Shown here: in pieces, positions 1-10,200 of the stretch
How positions within the stretch are numbered: position 1 is the first letter of the stretch
Layout: each line of letters opens with the position of its first letter
Assembly (NCBI GenBank): GCA_958510875.1
Contig: OY294069.1
Span: forward strand, 163,927,111-163,991,110
Source of the DNA: Endomychus coccineus
Taxonomy: Eukaryota > Arthropoda > Insecta > Coleoptera > Endomychidae
Length of the DNA: 64,000 nucleotides
Direction: 5' to 3'
The notes under the pieces: generated by a model
Databases searched by the model: none
Seen by the model: only the letters and a program-made list of their open reading frames with translations
Told to the model about the DNA's origin: nothing
Program-made: the position numbers and the translations under genes

Positions 1-57
1 GTTGATAAAAAATGCCATGCAATAGCTTTACCGCAGAAGTCCCCGAGTGCCACACGT
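1..57 (-). mobile_element. Helentron-type terminus, element body outside window
   Basis: Read on the minus strand, these bases match 57407-57463 with four mismatches in 57. Both begin ACGTGTGGCACTCGGGGA and contain a small hairpin around GCTATTGCATAGC. At 57.4 kb the same terminus sits beside a helicase-endonuclease fragment of a rolling-circle transposon. I therefore read this as the end of a related element whose body runs leftwards out of the window. The boundary at about position 57 is inferred from where the two copies stop matching. Confidence 0.5.
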
Positions 58-534
58 TTTTTTTTATTGTGATTTATTAATTCAAACATTGCTTCATCTG
101 TGCTTGAATTTAACATTTTTATTATTGTTTAATGCCACAAAAAAAAAAGTTGTTTGTCTCAGCAGATTCATTAAGTAGCGCGATTTATACATTTAGGTCG
201 ACCTTAGTGTAGTAGAACATTTAATGTGAGATCTGCGAGAAACCTGTTTGATTCATACTCAGAATATAGTGATTTTAAACGCATCAACTGTGCGGAATAT
301 TATACCATAAACAACCGGTATATACATACACAAGGACGGTTATTTGCACTTCCTTGCTAGTTGGATGCCGTCAACTTCCACTACCTACCAATATAATTCA
401 TAATTAATGCTATCAGTCGAGGTATCAAAGTTCATTACTTGATTAATGTAAACATCAAAATAATATTTGAGTCTACAAGCACCAGGTAGCAAATACCTAC
501 CGTATCTATTCCTCTCATTCAATTTTCCTGTACA
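58..534. other. 5' flank of MGST1
   Basis: AT-rich flank upstream of the MGST1 start codon. I see no convincing TATA box, initiator or non-coding first exon. The promoter and 5' UTR probably lie here but cannot be placed by eye. Confidence 0.3.
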
Positions 535-693
535 ATGGATAACAAGACAAATTCTATTGACAACAACACCGATTTTGTGGTGCTGACCACAAAGAATCCA
601 CAATTTTGTATTTATTTGTTGTGTTCCTCGCTCCTAGTTTTGAAGATGATGGGGCTCACTCTACTCACGATTCTCCAAAGATTCAAAAACAAG
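535..693 (+). CDS. Mgst1: Microsomal glutathione S-transferase 1, exon 1
   Basis: This is the first coding exon of a MAPEG-family membrane glutathione transferase, which conjugates glutathione to lipophilic electrophiles in the ER or outer mitochondrial membrane. The ATG sits in a good context (ACAATGG) and opens 53 codons ending QRFKNK, directly followed by a GTAAGT donor in phase 0. The hydrophobic stretch LLVLKMMGLTLLTILQRF matches transmembrane helix 1 of insect and vertebrate MGST1, which also ends in a conserved RF and a basic residue. The N-terminal part (MDNKTNSIDNNTD) is unlike other family members and may be lineage-specific. Exons 2 and 3 follow at 5216 and 11297, and all phases agree. 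The open frame reads only five codons past the donor, which is why a simple ORF scan misses it. Confidence 0.85.
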
Positions 694-1180
694 GTAAGTT
701 ATGTTTACTAAATTTATCAATAGGTGATCTGAAGTTGCATATTACATGTACGTTCGAGCGTTTGAAGTGGAACCTTGACCTAGATTCATAAAAGTATGGA
801 ACCCAGCAGCAGCGCATCAAAAAATTAATGATGGTGCTATAAATTATCATATTATATTATATATTCAAAAAGATACCGAATATTGTAATCACCTCTTGTA
901 CAGCAATTTTTATCGTCAGTATATTCACTCACTTTTGGATAATAATAATACATGACTAGTTCAAATATACATATAATAAAAGGTTATCACAAGTTCATAA
1001 TTAAAATTCAAATCATAGAATTCATGAAATTTATACTTCAGATTTGTTTAATCTAAATTTATACATAATATTGAAAGATAATGAAATATAAACGATAAGC
1101 GGGAGACATATTCATAATAGTAACAATCGAGATAACACAAATTATGAAGATTCGCACTTCAGATATTCTTCAATATAGTA

Positions 1181-1780
1181 CAGTGAAACCTGGTTAATTG
1201 GGATCTCAAGGGACCATGACATATGTAACAATTATTGAGGGTTTCCAATAATCCAGTTTTCCAATTGAGCAGGTTTAAAATTATAGTTGTCTCATTTACA
1301 GAGGCCCCCGTTTACAGAGGTCGAAATGTGACGTTATTCCATTTTTAGAGGTGGAAATATTAATAAAAATGCGTATTTCAATCATAATCTGATAGAAATT
1401 TTAATTTTTCAGATACTGATAACGTTTTATATTTACGTTTGGACATTTTGTACACTTTTATTCCCTTGTTCTTAGGTCAAAACCTGAGATAGTTCTGACA
1501 AAGAAAGCATGCGCGAAAGACGACGCGAAATGTATGTAAACAAACATGACAAAACGTGTTAAAACCTGATTAATTTGTCTCTCTTATACAGGTAATTGAG
1601 CTACAGTCTCAATTATGGAGGTAAACATAGAAAAAGTCTTAGAATTCAAATCTCATTTAACCAGGTTCAAAAAGTCCCATTAAGAGAGGTAATTTAATGA
1701 AAATGAACCAGGACCTCATTGCAACTCTCAATAATAGAGGTTTCTCACTTATCCAGGTCCCACTTGACCAGGTTTCACTG
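1181..1780. mobile_element. Tigger/pogo-like non-autonomous DNA transposon
   Basis: A 600-bp element has about 26-bp terminal inverted repeats. The left end begins CAGTGAAACCTGGTTAATTG, and the right end reads back as CAGTGAAACCTGGTCAAGTG. It is flanked by TA at 1179-1180 and 1781-1782, the duplication expected for IS630/Tc1/pogo superfamily insertion. CAGTGRAACCT ends and internal repeats of an 'acagaggt' type are typical of Tigger-like elements in insects. It has no transposase frame, so it would depend on an element elsewhere. It lies in intron 1 of MGST1. Confidence 0.75.
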
Positions 1781-1782
1781 TA

Positions 1783-2689
1783 AAAGGCTTTATCCATAAG
1801 AACTCTCTCGACACAAACATTAAACTTGTTTATTGGATTCATTTTAAAATTATTATATCGATCCTCACTCCATTCGTAGGTGCCTGCACAATTTTTAGTA
1901 GGGTGGAGCAAAATAAAATAATACGAGCTATATAAGTGAATATAAATATTTTATTGCGCATTTTTCATGAGATGCAACAAGATATAAAATTCATCCTTAT
2001 AAAATAATAAAGCAATAATAAAATTATTACAAATAAACACTACATCCAATAACTGTGAAAAATTCTCAAATAAACTTAAAAGTAACAGAAACCACAACTT
2101 GTTTGGCCACACTTCTTCAGGTGAAATAATGATAGGGGACTGACATAATGATTAGGAATTCATATTGCTTAAGGCTAACTTACAAGATTACAAGAATGCA
2201 GATTGTTACAGGGATTGAAATCTGATAATCAGTTTGCGATAGGTTATTTGTTTAGGAAGAGATTAAGAAACGGAAAATATGAAAAATTCAACCGATTATT
2301 GAGTACAAGATTATTGTGCTCATAATTATCATCCTTTGAGTATTCTAAGCTATTTAAAATCTACCTTTATTTACCACATGTAAGATTTCAAAAGTTTTGA
2401 TTGGATTGGTGGCCAGTCTCTAATACATTTTGTCATAATGAGACTCTTCTAGAGGAAGAACTTCTACTTTGACCTACATACAAGTTTGACAAGATCCACA
2501 ATTTTACAGATTACACTGTGTTTTCTCACTCATCTTTATTTTTCAAATTTTTACTTAGTGTAATAATACTTTTGAGTGAAGCCGTTAGATTCATATTGTT
2601 CAGTTCAGGATTTATATCATTCGAGATTTTACAAAGTATGTAGGTACGTAATTCTTTTATGTTTTCCGATTTATTGTGATTCAGAGGGC
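1783..2689. other. Intron 1 sequence, nothing recognised
   Basis: AT-rich intronic DNA. I see no protein-like frame, clear repeat or RNA gene. The 85-codon minus-strand frame at 2526-2783 is uninterrupted but lacks recognisable motifs, and it overlaps the 5' edge of the LINE scrap that follows. Confidence 0.3.
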
Positions 2690-3250
2690 AAATTTTTCTA
2701 ATAGCAATAATAATGATCATGTCAGGTACAACTAATCGTATGGAATCTTCCATAATGATGCTCGAGATCACCACCAATAGCACCTTCTCATGAGACGATC
2801 ATGTGAGGACCATTGCGAAAACCTCTCCACAAATACTTGGTTTCTATTTCGTAACAAGAGCTACTTTACATCCCAGCAGCTCCTCATAATGTACAAAGCA
2901 CAAATTCGACCTGTTCTGGAGTACTGTTCACATATTTGGAGTTCGGCTCTCAAACATTCGCTGAAGCTCTTGAATTCTATCCAGGACAGAGCTATTCGTT
3001 CGATTGAAGATGTCACACTCACAAGCTCATTGACCTCTCTAGAACATTGTAGAAAAATGGGAGATATCTTTCTTTCCTATGGATATTTCCATGGTCGGTG
3101 TTCATCATAAATCTCGACTGTTGTTCCACCACGAGAGATATCAAATAGGCGGACTAGACGAGTTCAAACTAGTCATCACTTCACTGTCAACCTCGAAACC
3201 TGATGCCGAAAACGGAATTTGAAAAATTAGCTCACGTATATTTCTGTTTA
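2690..3250 (+). mobile_element. LINE family A fragment, C-terminal reverse transcriptase end
   Basis: The frame 2790-3110 carries the late reverse-transcriptase region of an APE-type non-LTR retrotransposon: RNKSYFTSQQLLIMYKAQIR, then PVLEYCSHIWSS, then DRAIRSIEDVTLTSSLTSLE. The same block recurs in this window at 30330-31205 (+), 39776-40900 (+) and 60133-61090 (-). Upstream sequence from about 2700 aligns with the 30.7-kb copy. The fragment is 5'-truncated and has stops. It lies in MGST1 intron 1 in the gene's orientation. Confidence 0.75.
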
Positions 3251-3259
3251 ATATTGAAT

Positions 3260-4835
3260 TCTATAAAAAAATAAAGAAGAAGTTTGACATCCATACGGAT
3301 TCCAACCGTTGCGACATCTATATGAAAATAATAATGAATATCTTCATTTCTGCACCTTGCTATTTGTTACAATCAAGTAGTAATTTGCACACTTAAGAAT
3401 ATATACTCAATAAATCATATTAAATATTCATAAAAACATAAAACCAAATATGACTGTTGCTTAAAATTGTTTTCAAGGGATTTGCTCTTGGCATATTTCA
3501 CCTCTTGCTTGAGGATGTTGTATATATTATTTGTTCCAAATGCATCCAATGTCGATGACTTCTTTATAGAAAATTCAATTGTCCATTAAAAATGTTTAGT
3601 GCGATACCCGTTTGCCCAATATATACGAACGATTTAATAGTATACTATTGTAATAATTAATGATTGTCCTAATCTATTTTTTTTCATATTTATTGCTCTA
3701 TCATTTTCATTTCATTAATAAGAGATTTTAAAAAAGTTACTAAGGCAGTGAACAACACAAAAGCATCAAATGAATGTATCCGAAAGCGACCCTCTGATAT
3801 CTAAAAATCCAAATATGCATTTTGGCCATCTTCGGTAGAACAGTGAAATATTGAGTGACCTACTAAAGATAGAATCTCATTTGCCGTGATACGTATTTGG
3901 ATCTACAAATATCAATGTGAAGCTAGTGTACATGCTCGATGAGCATCATGTGAGCTTTGGGCGCAATATTCAGTGAGGAGCACTGGCGTATCTAGGTAGA
4001 GGCCCGGGACATTATCATACCATGTGGTTTTTCCAAGTCATCTGGTACTGTTGCTTCTATCACTAAAACATTATTATTCTCAGATCTAGTATTGCAATAT
4101 ATTGCAAGGGTTTCTAGAAGACCTGGTACTTCCGAACATATGAAAATAATATCAACTTTAGATTTTTGAAAGGAACATTCTGTCTAATTATTTTGAATAC
4201 GTCTTTGTTCATGAGCATAACAAGCAAAAATCTGTACATTGGTCGTAGAATCAATTCTTTAAAGGTGACTGTCAAGTGAGGTTTCAATCGGACATCAGTT
4301 GAATGAATTAACTTCAATTCATATGCAATACAGATATGGATTTTATGAGTTACTTCGCACGTAATAGAATATCATACTTGGCTATATATCTAGAACCTAG
4401 ATCAGTGACTATCTCATAAAATCGTTCTAGTAGAATTGCGTATATGAAGATAAGGACGTGAGGACTGTGTCCGAAGAGGACTCGTGATTTCAAGAGTCCC
4501 AGTAGGGTTATTATTCGTGTTATGTTTCTCTCTTAAACCGTTCTGGCATCTGCGAGGAATGAATTTGTTCAATGGTCCAACAGGACCGGATTATCCAATG
4601 ATCCAAGAAGGGACCAACCTTTCGCCTCCAAACGGATCAAGATAATAATGAATTAGAAAAATGTTAAATTGAATAAAATGACTATTAAGAGTTAGATTTT
4701 CACTAATTTAATAAGTAAATGTAGATCTAGTTCCGCTAACTACGTAACTTTTCCAAACAGATATTACAAAGTGCTAACAAACTATAAAGAGATAGCCTAA
4801 TATATAACTTCAACACTATAAATAATAAATAATCA
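3260..4835. other. Intron 1 sequence, nothing recognised
   Basis: AT-rich intronic sequence with no convincing coding frame, RNA gene or repeat structure visible by eye. Confidence 0.3.
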
Positions 4836-4837
4836 CC

Positions 4838-5178
4838 CTTATCCACTAAAAAAACTTTTAAGTACTGAGGACCTTATCCATCATCAGAGTAAACTGAATT
4901 AAAAATCAAAATGTGCCTGCTTAAATACTATTTGGTGACAATCATTCAAACAAGGGGTTATACCCTCAGCTGAAGATAAATCGGAATCCAATAAATTGCT
5001 TCTTCATTCATATATCTCCATCCCTAGAAATTTGTCCGTACTTTTTTTCAAAAGGGATAAACTTTCTTGAGAAATGGTGTGATTTCAAAATATGTCCGGC
5101 TAACGCTGATTCTTCACGATTATTTTTCTTCATATTTCTTTATATGGGCAGAATGCTCTTTATACCGAGCTCTTATAA
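4838..5178 (-). mobile_element. Penelope-like element 3' fragment (family P)
   Basis: Minus-strand sequence aligns with the 3' ends of the PLE copies at 14760-15600, 27130-27830 and 53700-54858. Shared parts are the tail around TTTACTCTGATGATGG, the motif AGTACTGAGGACC, and the region upstream of the stop where the relic frames align. The fragment stops about 40 bp before the acceptor of MGST1 exon 2, so this insertion lies very close to a splice site. The GAAA half of the hammerhead-like core seen in the 27-kb copy is missing here. Confidence 0.6.
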
Positions 5179-5215
5179 TCCACAAGATACCAAGTGTAAG
5201 CAATTTAATTTTCAG

Positions 5216-5292
5216 GCCTTCATAAGCGATGAAGATGCTGCTTGGTTGAGAGGAGAAGTAAAAATAAGCGAAAATGTAGAAAGAGTAAGAAG
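5216..5292 (+). CDS. Mgst1: Microsomal glutathione S-transferase 1, exon 2
   Basis: An internal exon of 77 nt lies between an acceptor (AATTTTCAG) and a donor (GTGAGT). It starts in phase 0, as exon 1 requires, and ends with the first two bases of an arginine codon that exon 3 completes. It encodes AFISDEDAAWLRGEVKISEN followed by VERVR. The ending matches the highly conserved VERVRR signature of MGST1, and the FISDED stretch occupies the place of FANPED in other insects. This cytosolic loop contributes arginines to glutathione binding in the mammalian enzyme. The exon is too short to appear as an isolated reading frame. I identified it from the splice sites, the phase and the family signature. 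Confidence 0.85.
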
Positions 5293-5775
5293 GTGAGTTT
5301 TCAGTTTGAATCACAATTTTTACTGTTGTTATGAGGAATAGTCTCATCATAGTCAGAGAGATAAGCAAGTCATGAAGTGCATTTTTTAATTTCTGAAATG
5401 CAGACATATTGTTTTTTCATACGTCCAATGAACCATTCACCCCTTTTGAAATTTATAATCCGTCACATGTCAAGAGGAATGGTCACTCAATATAAAAAAA
5501 TTCGTTCGTAAATCCAAGACCTTCGACATCATAGTCATAGTCGTCAACAATATATATAATAGCAGTTATATTACCCTCGAGACTATGGCCCGAAGTAAGC
5601 TGCGGGAGACAGGTATATACTAGCTTGTAATAGCTTCGCATAAGTCCGTCCACAGCCAACTCTATACTAGCCCGGAACAGTGCTAAAGTTGGCAACACTG
5701 TATAGAGTAATGACATTATACAGCGTAAATACGTATGTTCAAAAATTGATTATAGTAATTGTAAACAATGCGAAA
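5293..5775. other. Intron 2 proximal sequence
   Basis: Intronic DNA between exon 2 and the intact mariner element. The minus-strand frame at 5483-5716 has no recognisable domain. Nothing else is seen. Confidence 0.3.
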
Positions 5776-5777
5776 TA

Positions 5778-7269
5778 CTGGGTTCACCATAATAGACTAC
5801 GCATTTTATATTATTAATAAATTCCCTACGAGATAACTAAATAGGTTGTTCTCTGTAGGATTATCTTCTGTAGTCTTTGGGATTTAAGTGAATTATTATT
5901 CTAGTAGGCGCCTGTCACAAATAAATTTTAAATTAATAATTTCGTGAAACGCCATTTTTCTACGAGAAGTTTGTTAGTTTTCATTAATAATTATGTAATT
6001 TTTTTGCTTTGAGACATTATTTCAACATCCGTTTGATCTTTCATGGATTACTCAGTCCAACAACGTGTGTTTTGTGTAGAAACTTTCATAATGAGCAATT
6101 CGATAGAAGAAGTTAGGCGTGCATTCCGGCGTCAGTTTAATATCAACAATAGGGGTCACGCGCCAAATCGTAAAACTGTTAAGTTATGGGTTCGTCATTG
6201 GCGTGAAAATGGTTATGTACCAAATTTTAAGAAACCTGGACGTCGAAGAACAGTTCGTACACCAGAAAGTATTGAACGAGTTAGAATTGCGTTTACGAGA
6301 AGTCCTAAAATGTCTGCTAATCTACAAACCCTTATCCTAAGAATATCGAAGGGAAGCTTAGATCGAATTCTTCAAAGTGATTCAAAATTCCATCCCTATA
6401 AATACCAAATGGCACAGCACCTCAGCAATCAAGATGAAGGAGCAAGGTTAGCATTTAGTCACGAATTTTTGGATTTACATCAAGGAGCAATTCACAATCT
6501 CCTAATGACCGACGAAGCTAATTTTTATTTGAACGGCATGGTCAATAAACAGAATTTTAGATACTGGTCAAATGAAAATCCTCGTGAAATCTTTACACGG
6601 AACCTCCATAATCCAAAAGTTGTTGTGTGGTGTGGAGTAGGATCTTTTGGTATTATTGGCCCTTATTTCTTTGAGGATGAAAATAACCGCACTGTAACAG
6701 TAACATTCGAGCGCTACTTTAATATGCTAGAGACATTTCTCATTCCAGAATTAAATAGACGAGGATTACTAAGCAATGTCATACTATTCCAACAAGATGA
6801 GGTAACAGCTCATACCGCCAGAAAGTCAATGATGGTCCTACGAGAAATGTTAAATGGCCGACTCATTTCTCGATTCGGAGATTTGCCATGGCCTTCGAAG
6901 TCCCTCGACTTAATGGCACCCGATTTTTTCCTGTGGGGATATTTAAAAGCCAAAGTGTTTGCGAGTCGTCCAGGTAAAATCGAGGAACTGAAAGTCAAAA
7001 TTCGTGAAAAAGTTGAAGGAAGAGACGAAGGTTTGCTACGCCATGTAATGAAACACTTTTTATCTAATATTGAAAAATGTGTTGAAGTTGGTGGAGGTCA
7101 TTTAAAAGACGTGATTTTTAAAAGTAAGAATTACATTAGACAAATATTTATAAGTTATCATAAATCCCAAAGAGTTAGCTGTAATTTAGTAAAATAAAAA
7201 GTTTGTTTCGTTAACTAAAAAATTTTTAATTCGAATATTATAATGGGTAGTCTATTATGGGAAACACAG
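5778..7269 (+). mobile_element. Complete mariner-like (DUF4817-type) transposon
   Basis: A 1492-bp element is bounded by inverted repeats. The left end reads CTGGGTTCACCATAATAGAC, and the right end reads back as CTGTGTTTCCCATAATAGAC, with four mismatches over about 28 bp. TA target duplications lie at 5776-5777 and 7270-7271. Inside is one uninterrupted 384-codon transposase frame (6043-7197). Close TIR identity, a clean TA pair and an open frame suggest a recent insertion compared with the other mariner relics here. It sits in intron 2 of MGST1 in the sense orientation. Confidence 0.88.
6043..7197 (+). CDS. Mariner-like transposase, full length
   Basis: This 384-residue protein would cut and paste its own element as a DDD-type transposase. 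Residues 1-110 hold the N-terminal helix-turn-helix part (QQRVFCVETFIMSN, then KTVKLWVRHWRENG, then a basic KKPGRRRTVRTPE linker). The catalytic domain has D157 in LMTDEANFYLNG, D252 in LFQQDEVTAHTA and D289 in PWPSKSLDLMAPDFFLWG, leaving 36 residues between the second and third aspartates. All three acidic residues are present. Usual family motifs are QQDGATAHTA and PWPxRSPDLxxxDFFLWG, so QQDE (G to E) and SLDL (P to L) are unusual and may weaken activity. The residue 92-105 segment also looks shorter than in related proteins. The start is the first ATG after a stop-rich stretch, 265 bp inside the left TIR. Whether it is catalytically active cannot be told from sequence. Confidence 0.88.
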   Translation: MDYSVQQRVFCVETFIMSNSIEEVRRAFRRQFNINNRGHAPNRKTVKLWVRHWRENGYVPNFKKPGRRRTVRTPESIERVRIAFTRSPKMSANLQTLILRISKGSLDRILQSDSKFHPYKYQMAQHLSNQDEGARLAFSHEFLDLHQGAIHNLLMTDEANFYLNGMVNKQNFRYWSNENPREIFTRNLHNPKVVVWCGVGSFGIIGPYFFEDENNRTVTVTFERYFNMLETFLIPELNRRGLLSNVILFQQDEVTAHTARKSMMVLREMLNGRLISRFGDLPWPSKSLDLMAPDFFLWGYLKAKVFASRPGKIEELKVKIREKVEGRDEGLLRHVMKHFLSNIEKCVEVGGGHLKDVIFKSKNYIRQIFISYHKSQRVSCNLVK

Positions 7270-7271
7270 TA

Positions 7272-7879
7272 TAACTTAAAACATATTAATAAAATTTTGA
7301 AAAGATGGATTTCGTGTGTTTTAGAGCGGCAGTCATTCATAGCGCATGAGAATACGCTTAAGAAGATATGCGGCATTGCATTTTTTACTTCCCGGCTTGT
7401 AGAGTCGGCTGCGGTCTGTCTCAAGAAGAAATGATGTGAACTGCGCAAGCGGCATGAATGTAGATTTAATCGGTCGATTTTGAATTGATCTCAACAAATA
7501 AATGACGACTAAAGCAGTGGTGAATGTAAGATGTGAAAAAGAATACGAACTACGACGCTGTCGATATTATATCCGATAGAAACAAAGCATTTCGAGCACA
7601 CGCATAGGAGGCCACTTTTACTTGAAATCGACTTATGCGGAATGTATATAATTGGAATATTTCTGTTTCTTGTTATTGCGTCAGGCAGCTCTGATTGTGT
7701 TTACGGAATAGATTCGATATGTACTCTTTCAATATATTTGGTCGGCATACTATATTTGTGACTTTACTGCTAGTGTACATTACAATGACAATACAATGTA
7801 TTATGATGTATGATAGAAAGAATTAGGCGAAAATGGAATATTACTGGCTCTCCTACAAGAGGAATCGTCATCAAGCTAT
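7272..7879. other. Intron 2 sequence, nothing recognised
   Basis: No recognisable feature. Short frames near 7215-7448 on both strands are mutual shadows without motifs. Confidence 0.3.
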
Positions 7880-8511
7880 TGGTGAAAATCGTCCGATTTT
7901 GCGTGACCACTGGCTTTATTCCAAAGCTATGGCGGGCAGTGGAAGTCATTTATACCAAAGGCGGGTAAGACTGTTTATATGAGTCTGTCCGCTCTATTGG
8001 GCCAAATATCACTATCTGAGTAACTCTAGGTGCTTACTGTAGGTACGGTTTTTAGGCGGAAGTGTGTGCAATATGACTTGTGCCATGGGAAAGCTGCGAA
8101 GAAACTATGTGGATAGGCGCATTTACATTTGCACAGACAGCCGGTCGGTTATAGGAGCCCTCAAATCATCAAGAGTCACATCAAGGCCTGTCAAGGAATG
8201 CAGAGATATACTAACTAAACTAGCCAGAAGAGATAAAGTTCAACTCATCTGAGGAGGAAATGGAATGACCGACTCCCTGGCCAGGTGAGGGTCATCCGGC
8301 GCTACTGTCGGACCGGAGCCTATGGTCGCTTTACCAAATTGAGTGAAGGGTCTCGCCCTCCTGGGGCAACTGAACAAAGAGTGGCCAAGCTCTTCATCAA
8401 AGAGCCTGTGCCTACGCTCTCAAAGAAACTCTTTCCTCTGAACAGAAGAAACATCATCAGAGAGAAGACTGTAAACCTAACCGGTCACTGTCGTCTTAAC
8501 AACCACCTTCA
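7880..8511 (+). mobile_element. R1-clade-like LINE, left part (RT scrap and RNase H)
   Basis: Near 7920 the DNA encodes a broken reverse-transcriptase start, IPKLWRAVEVIYTK, recalling the WxxxKVxFIPK motif of R1/Jockey-group LINEs. After a deletion the frame at 8064-8252 is an RNase H domain: RRIYICTDSRSVIGAL, then CRDILTKLARRDKVQLI. It continues to LTGHCRLNNHLH at 8510, the start of the C-terminal zinc-knuckle region. The mariner at 8514 interrupts exactly there, and the remainder resumes at 10691. The RT palm is missing and there are stops, so the element is dead. Confidence 0.75.
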
Positions 8512-8513
8512 TA

Positions 8514-9016
8514 CTACAAGGTGTTCCATCTCAGACGAGCCACCCCGTATATTTCTTATCCCATAGTGAGTGGAAAAATCTCCCGAAACACGTCGAATGA
8601 TTTTGTTTAGGGGACATCTTTTGACGTATATATGAGGCTTGAATGAGCAAGCCCCTAATAGGGGGCGCTTCAACCCCTCAAAATTGAATACAGGAGAGGG
8701 GTTGAGTGATAAATCATTTGAAAGGTCTTGGAAGCCTCTTTATAACGGTGTATGGAAAACGTAAATTTGATGAACCGTTTTCGGCATAAATTGATTTTGT
8801 TGCTCGAATGCGCCACCTTGAATATTTTGGTTATTTGTACAATGTACAAGCTCATTTTTATTAAGCCTTTTTTACAAACTTAAACAATCTTCAAAAAATT
8901 ACATTCGTAAAAAAATTGAATTGTGTTGTCATGCTTACAATGAAAAAAATTAAATCTGCGTGTTTAAATCAAATGTTCAAATTGTCCTCCATTGACTTCC
9001 ATACAATAATACAATC
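8514..9016 (+). repeat. Left long terminal inverted repeat
   Basis: This pairs with 10201-10688 in inverted orientation. Shared landmarks are GACGAGCCACCCCGTATA, the CCCCTAATAGGGGGCGCTTC block, and CCTCCATTGACTTC within the transposase 3' end. Scattered substitutions and small indels show the arms have diverged. Confidence 0.85.
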
Positions 9017-10096
9017 TTGACTGAAAACCGTCTCTAACATGGTTCAGCATAATTGGAGTTATTTGACGACACTCATTTACAATTCGTTGGCGTAGTTCGT
9101 CCCAATTTTCAGGCTGAGTCACAAAAATCTTGGACTTAATATGTCCCCACAAGAAGAAGTCCAGAGAGTTCAGGTCAGGAGATGGGGCAGGCCACTCCAT
9201 AGGACCTCTTCTTCCAATCCAACGACCGGGGTATTGCAAATTGAGGTATTGGCGAATTGGTGCGGCGTAGTGAGGAGGAGCTCCGTCTTGTTGGAAATGC
9301 AATTGTTGTTCAAATAGTAGAGGATCGTTTTCTTATTGTTCAGTTATTATCGGATCAATCGCATTTTCCAACATTTCAAGATAAATTTCGCCATTTAAAT
9401 TACCAGGAATAAACAGAGTCCAATTAGGTGGTCTCCCAAAATTCCTACCCAAACGTTAGGCTTTTCCCGATGTTGAGTGTGAGCTTCTCAAAATTCATGA
9501 GGATTTGTATCGCTCCAAATTCTACAGTTATGCCGGTTAACCTCTCCATTAAGTAAAAAAGTGCATTCGTCAGAAAAGCAAACGTTGTACAAGAAATTTG
9601 GGTTATTGTTGATACGCTCGACAATAATTTCGCAAAACTCTTGCCTTCGATCCCAATTATCATCATTTAATTCCTGGATTAATTTAATTTTGTAGGGATG
9701 GAACTTGTGTTTATGTAAAATTCTGAAAACGTTAGATTGGCTAATACCGGAAGCTGCAGAAAGTTGTCGTACAGATTGCATGTTTGGCATGAGTTGGACA
9801 TGCCCCAATACCGCCACAGCTGCTCGTTCTTCATTAACAATTCCAATGGGTGCCCTTTTTTTATCCATTACTGAACCCGTCTCCACAAATTTTGAAATCA
9901 ATTCCATTACGTACTTATGGCGAACGCTACGTTCAGGATGGTTTTCGTTAAATATCCTTGCAGCCGCTCGGGCATAATTTTGATTTTGGTAATAAAGGCT
10001 AACCAGCTCAACACGTTCTTGCAATGTGTACACTATATTTTTGGAAATTTTAAACAAATCAGCAAAGTAGTAACTCAACAGATTGATTAACATCAT
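8964..10096 (-). pseudogene. Mariner-like transposase relic (DUF4817 type)
   Basis: The N-terminal part is 9488-10096: YTLQERVELVSLYYQNQNY, FVETGSVMDKKRAP, and the first catalytic aspartate in VCFSDECTFLLNGEVN. The C-terminal part is 8964-9302: FQQDGAPPHYAAPIRQYL, then PAPSPDLNSLDFFLWG, then MEVNGGQFEHL. The spacing between the second and third aspartates is again 36 residues. About 185 bp between the parts contains frameshifts and a stop but still encodes recognisable pieces (EAHTQHREKPNVWVGILG). All three catalytic aspartates survive, but the frame is broken. The protein belongs to the same broad group as 6043-7197 but to a clearly different subfamily, and its motifs are closer to the usual consensus. 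Confidence 0.85.
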
Positions 10097-10200
10097 GAAA
10101 CGATCGAAGAAACGTTAAAACCAGATAAACACCTTCTTAGAACAAAAAATTAAGGCAACATAAGGAAATGTTTTGCTGTTTTTTTATTTATTAGTTTGAG

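Noticed and set aside
606..791. 61-codon plus-strand frame
   Set aside because: It overlaps MGST1 exon 1 in another frame and is a shadow of it.
5120..5407. 95-codon minus-strand frame
   Set aside because: It runs antisense across MGST1 exon 2 and PLE sequence and has no domain of its own.
6119..6998. Extra frames at 6119-6340 (+) and 6810-6998 (-)
   Set aside because: Both are shadows inside the intact mariner transposase gene.
9705..9977. 90-codon plus-strand frame
   Set aside because: Antisense shadow of the mariner-like transposase relic.
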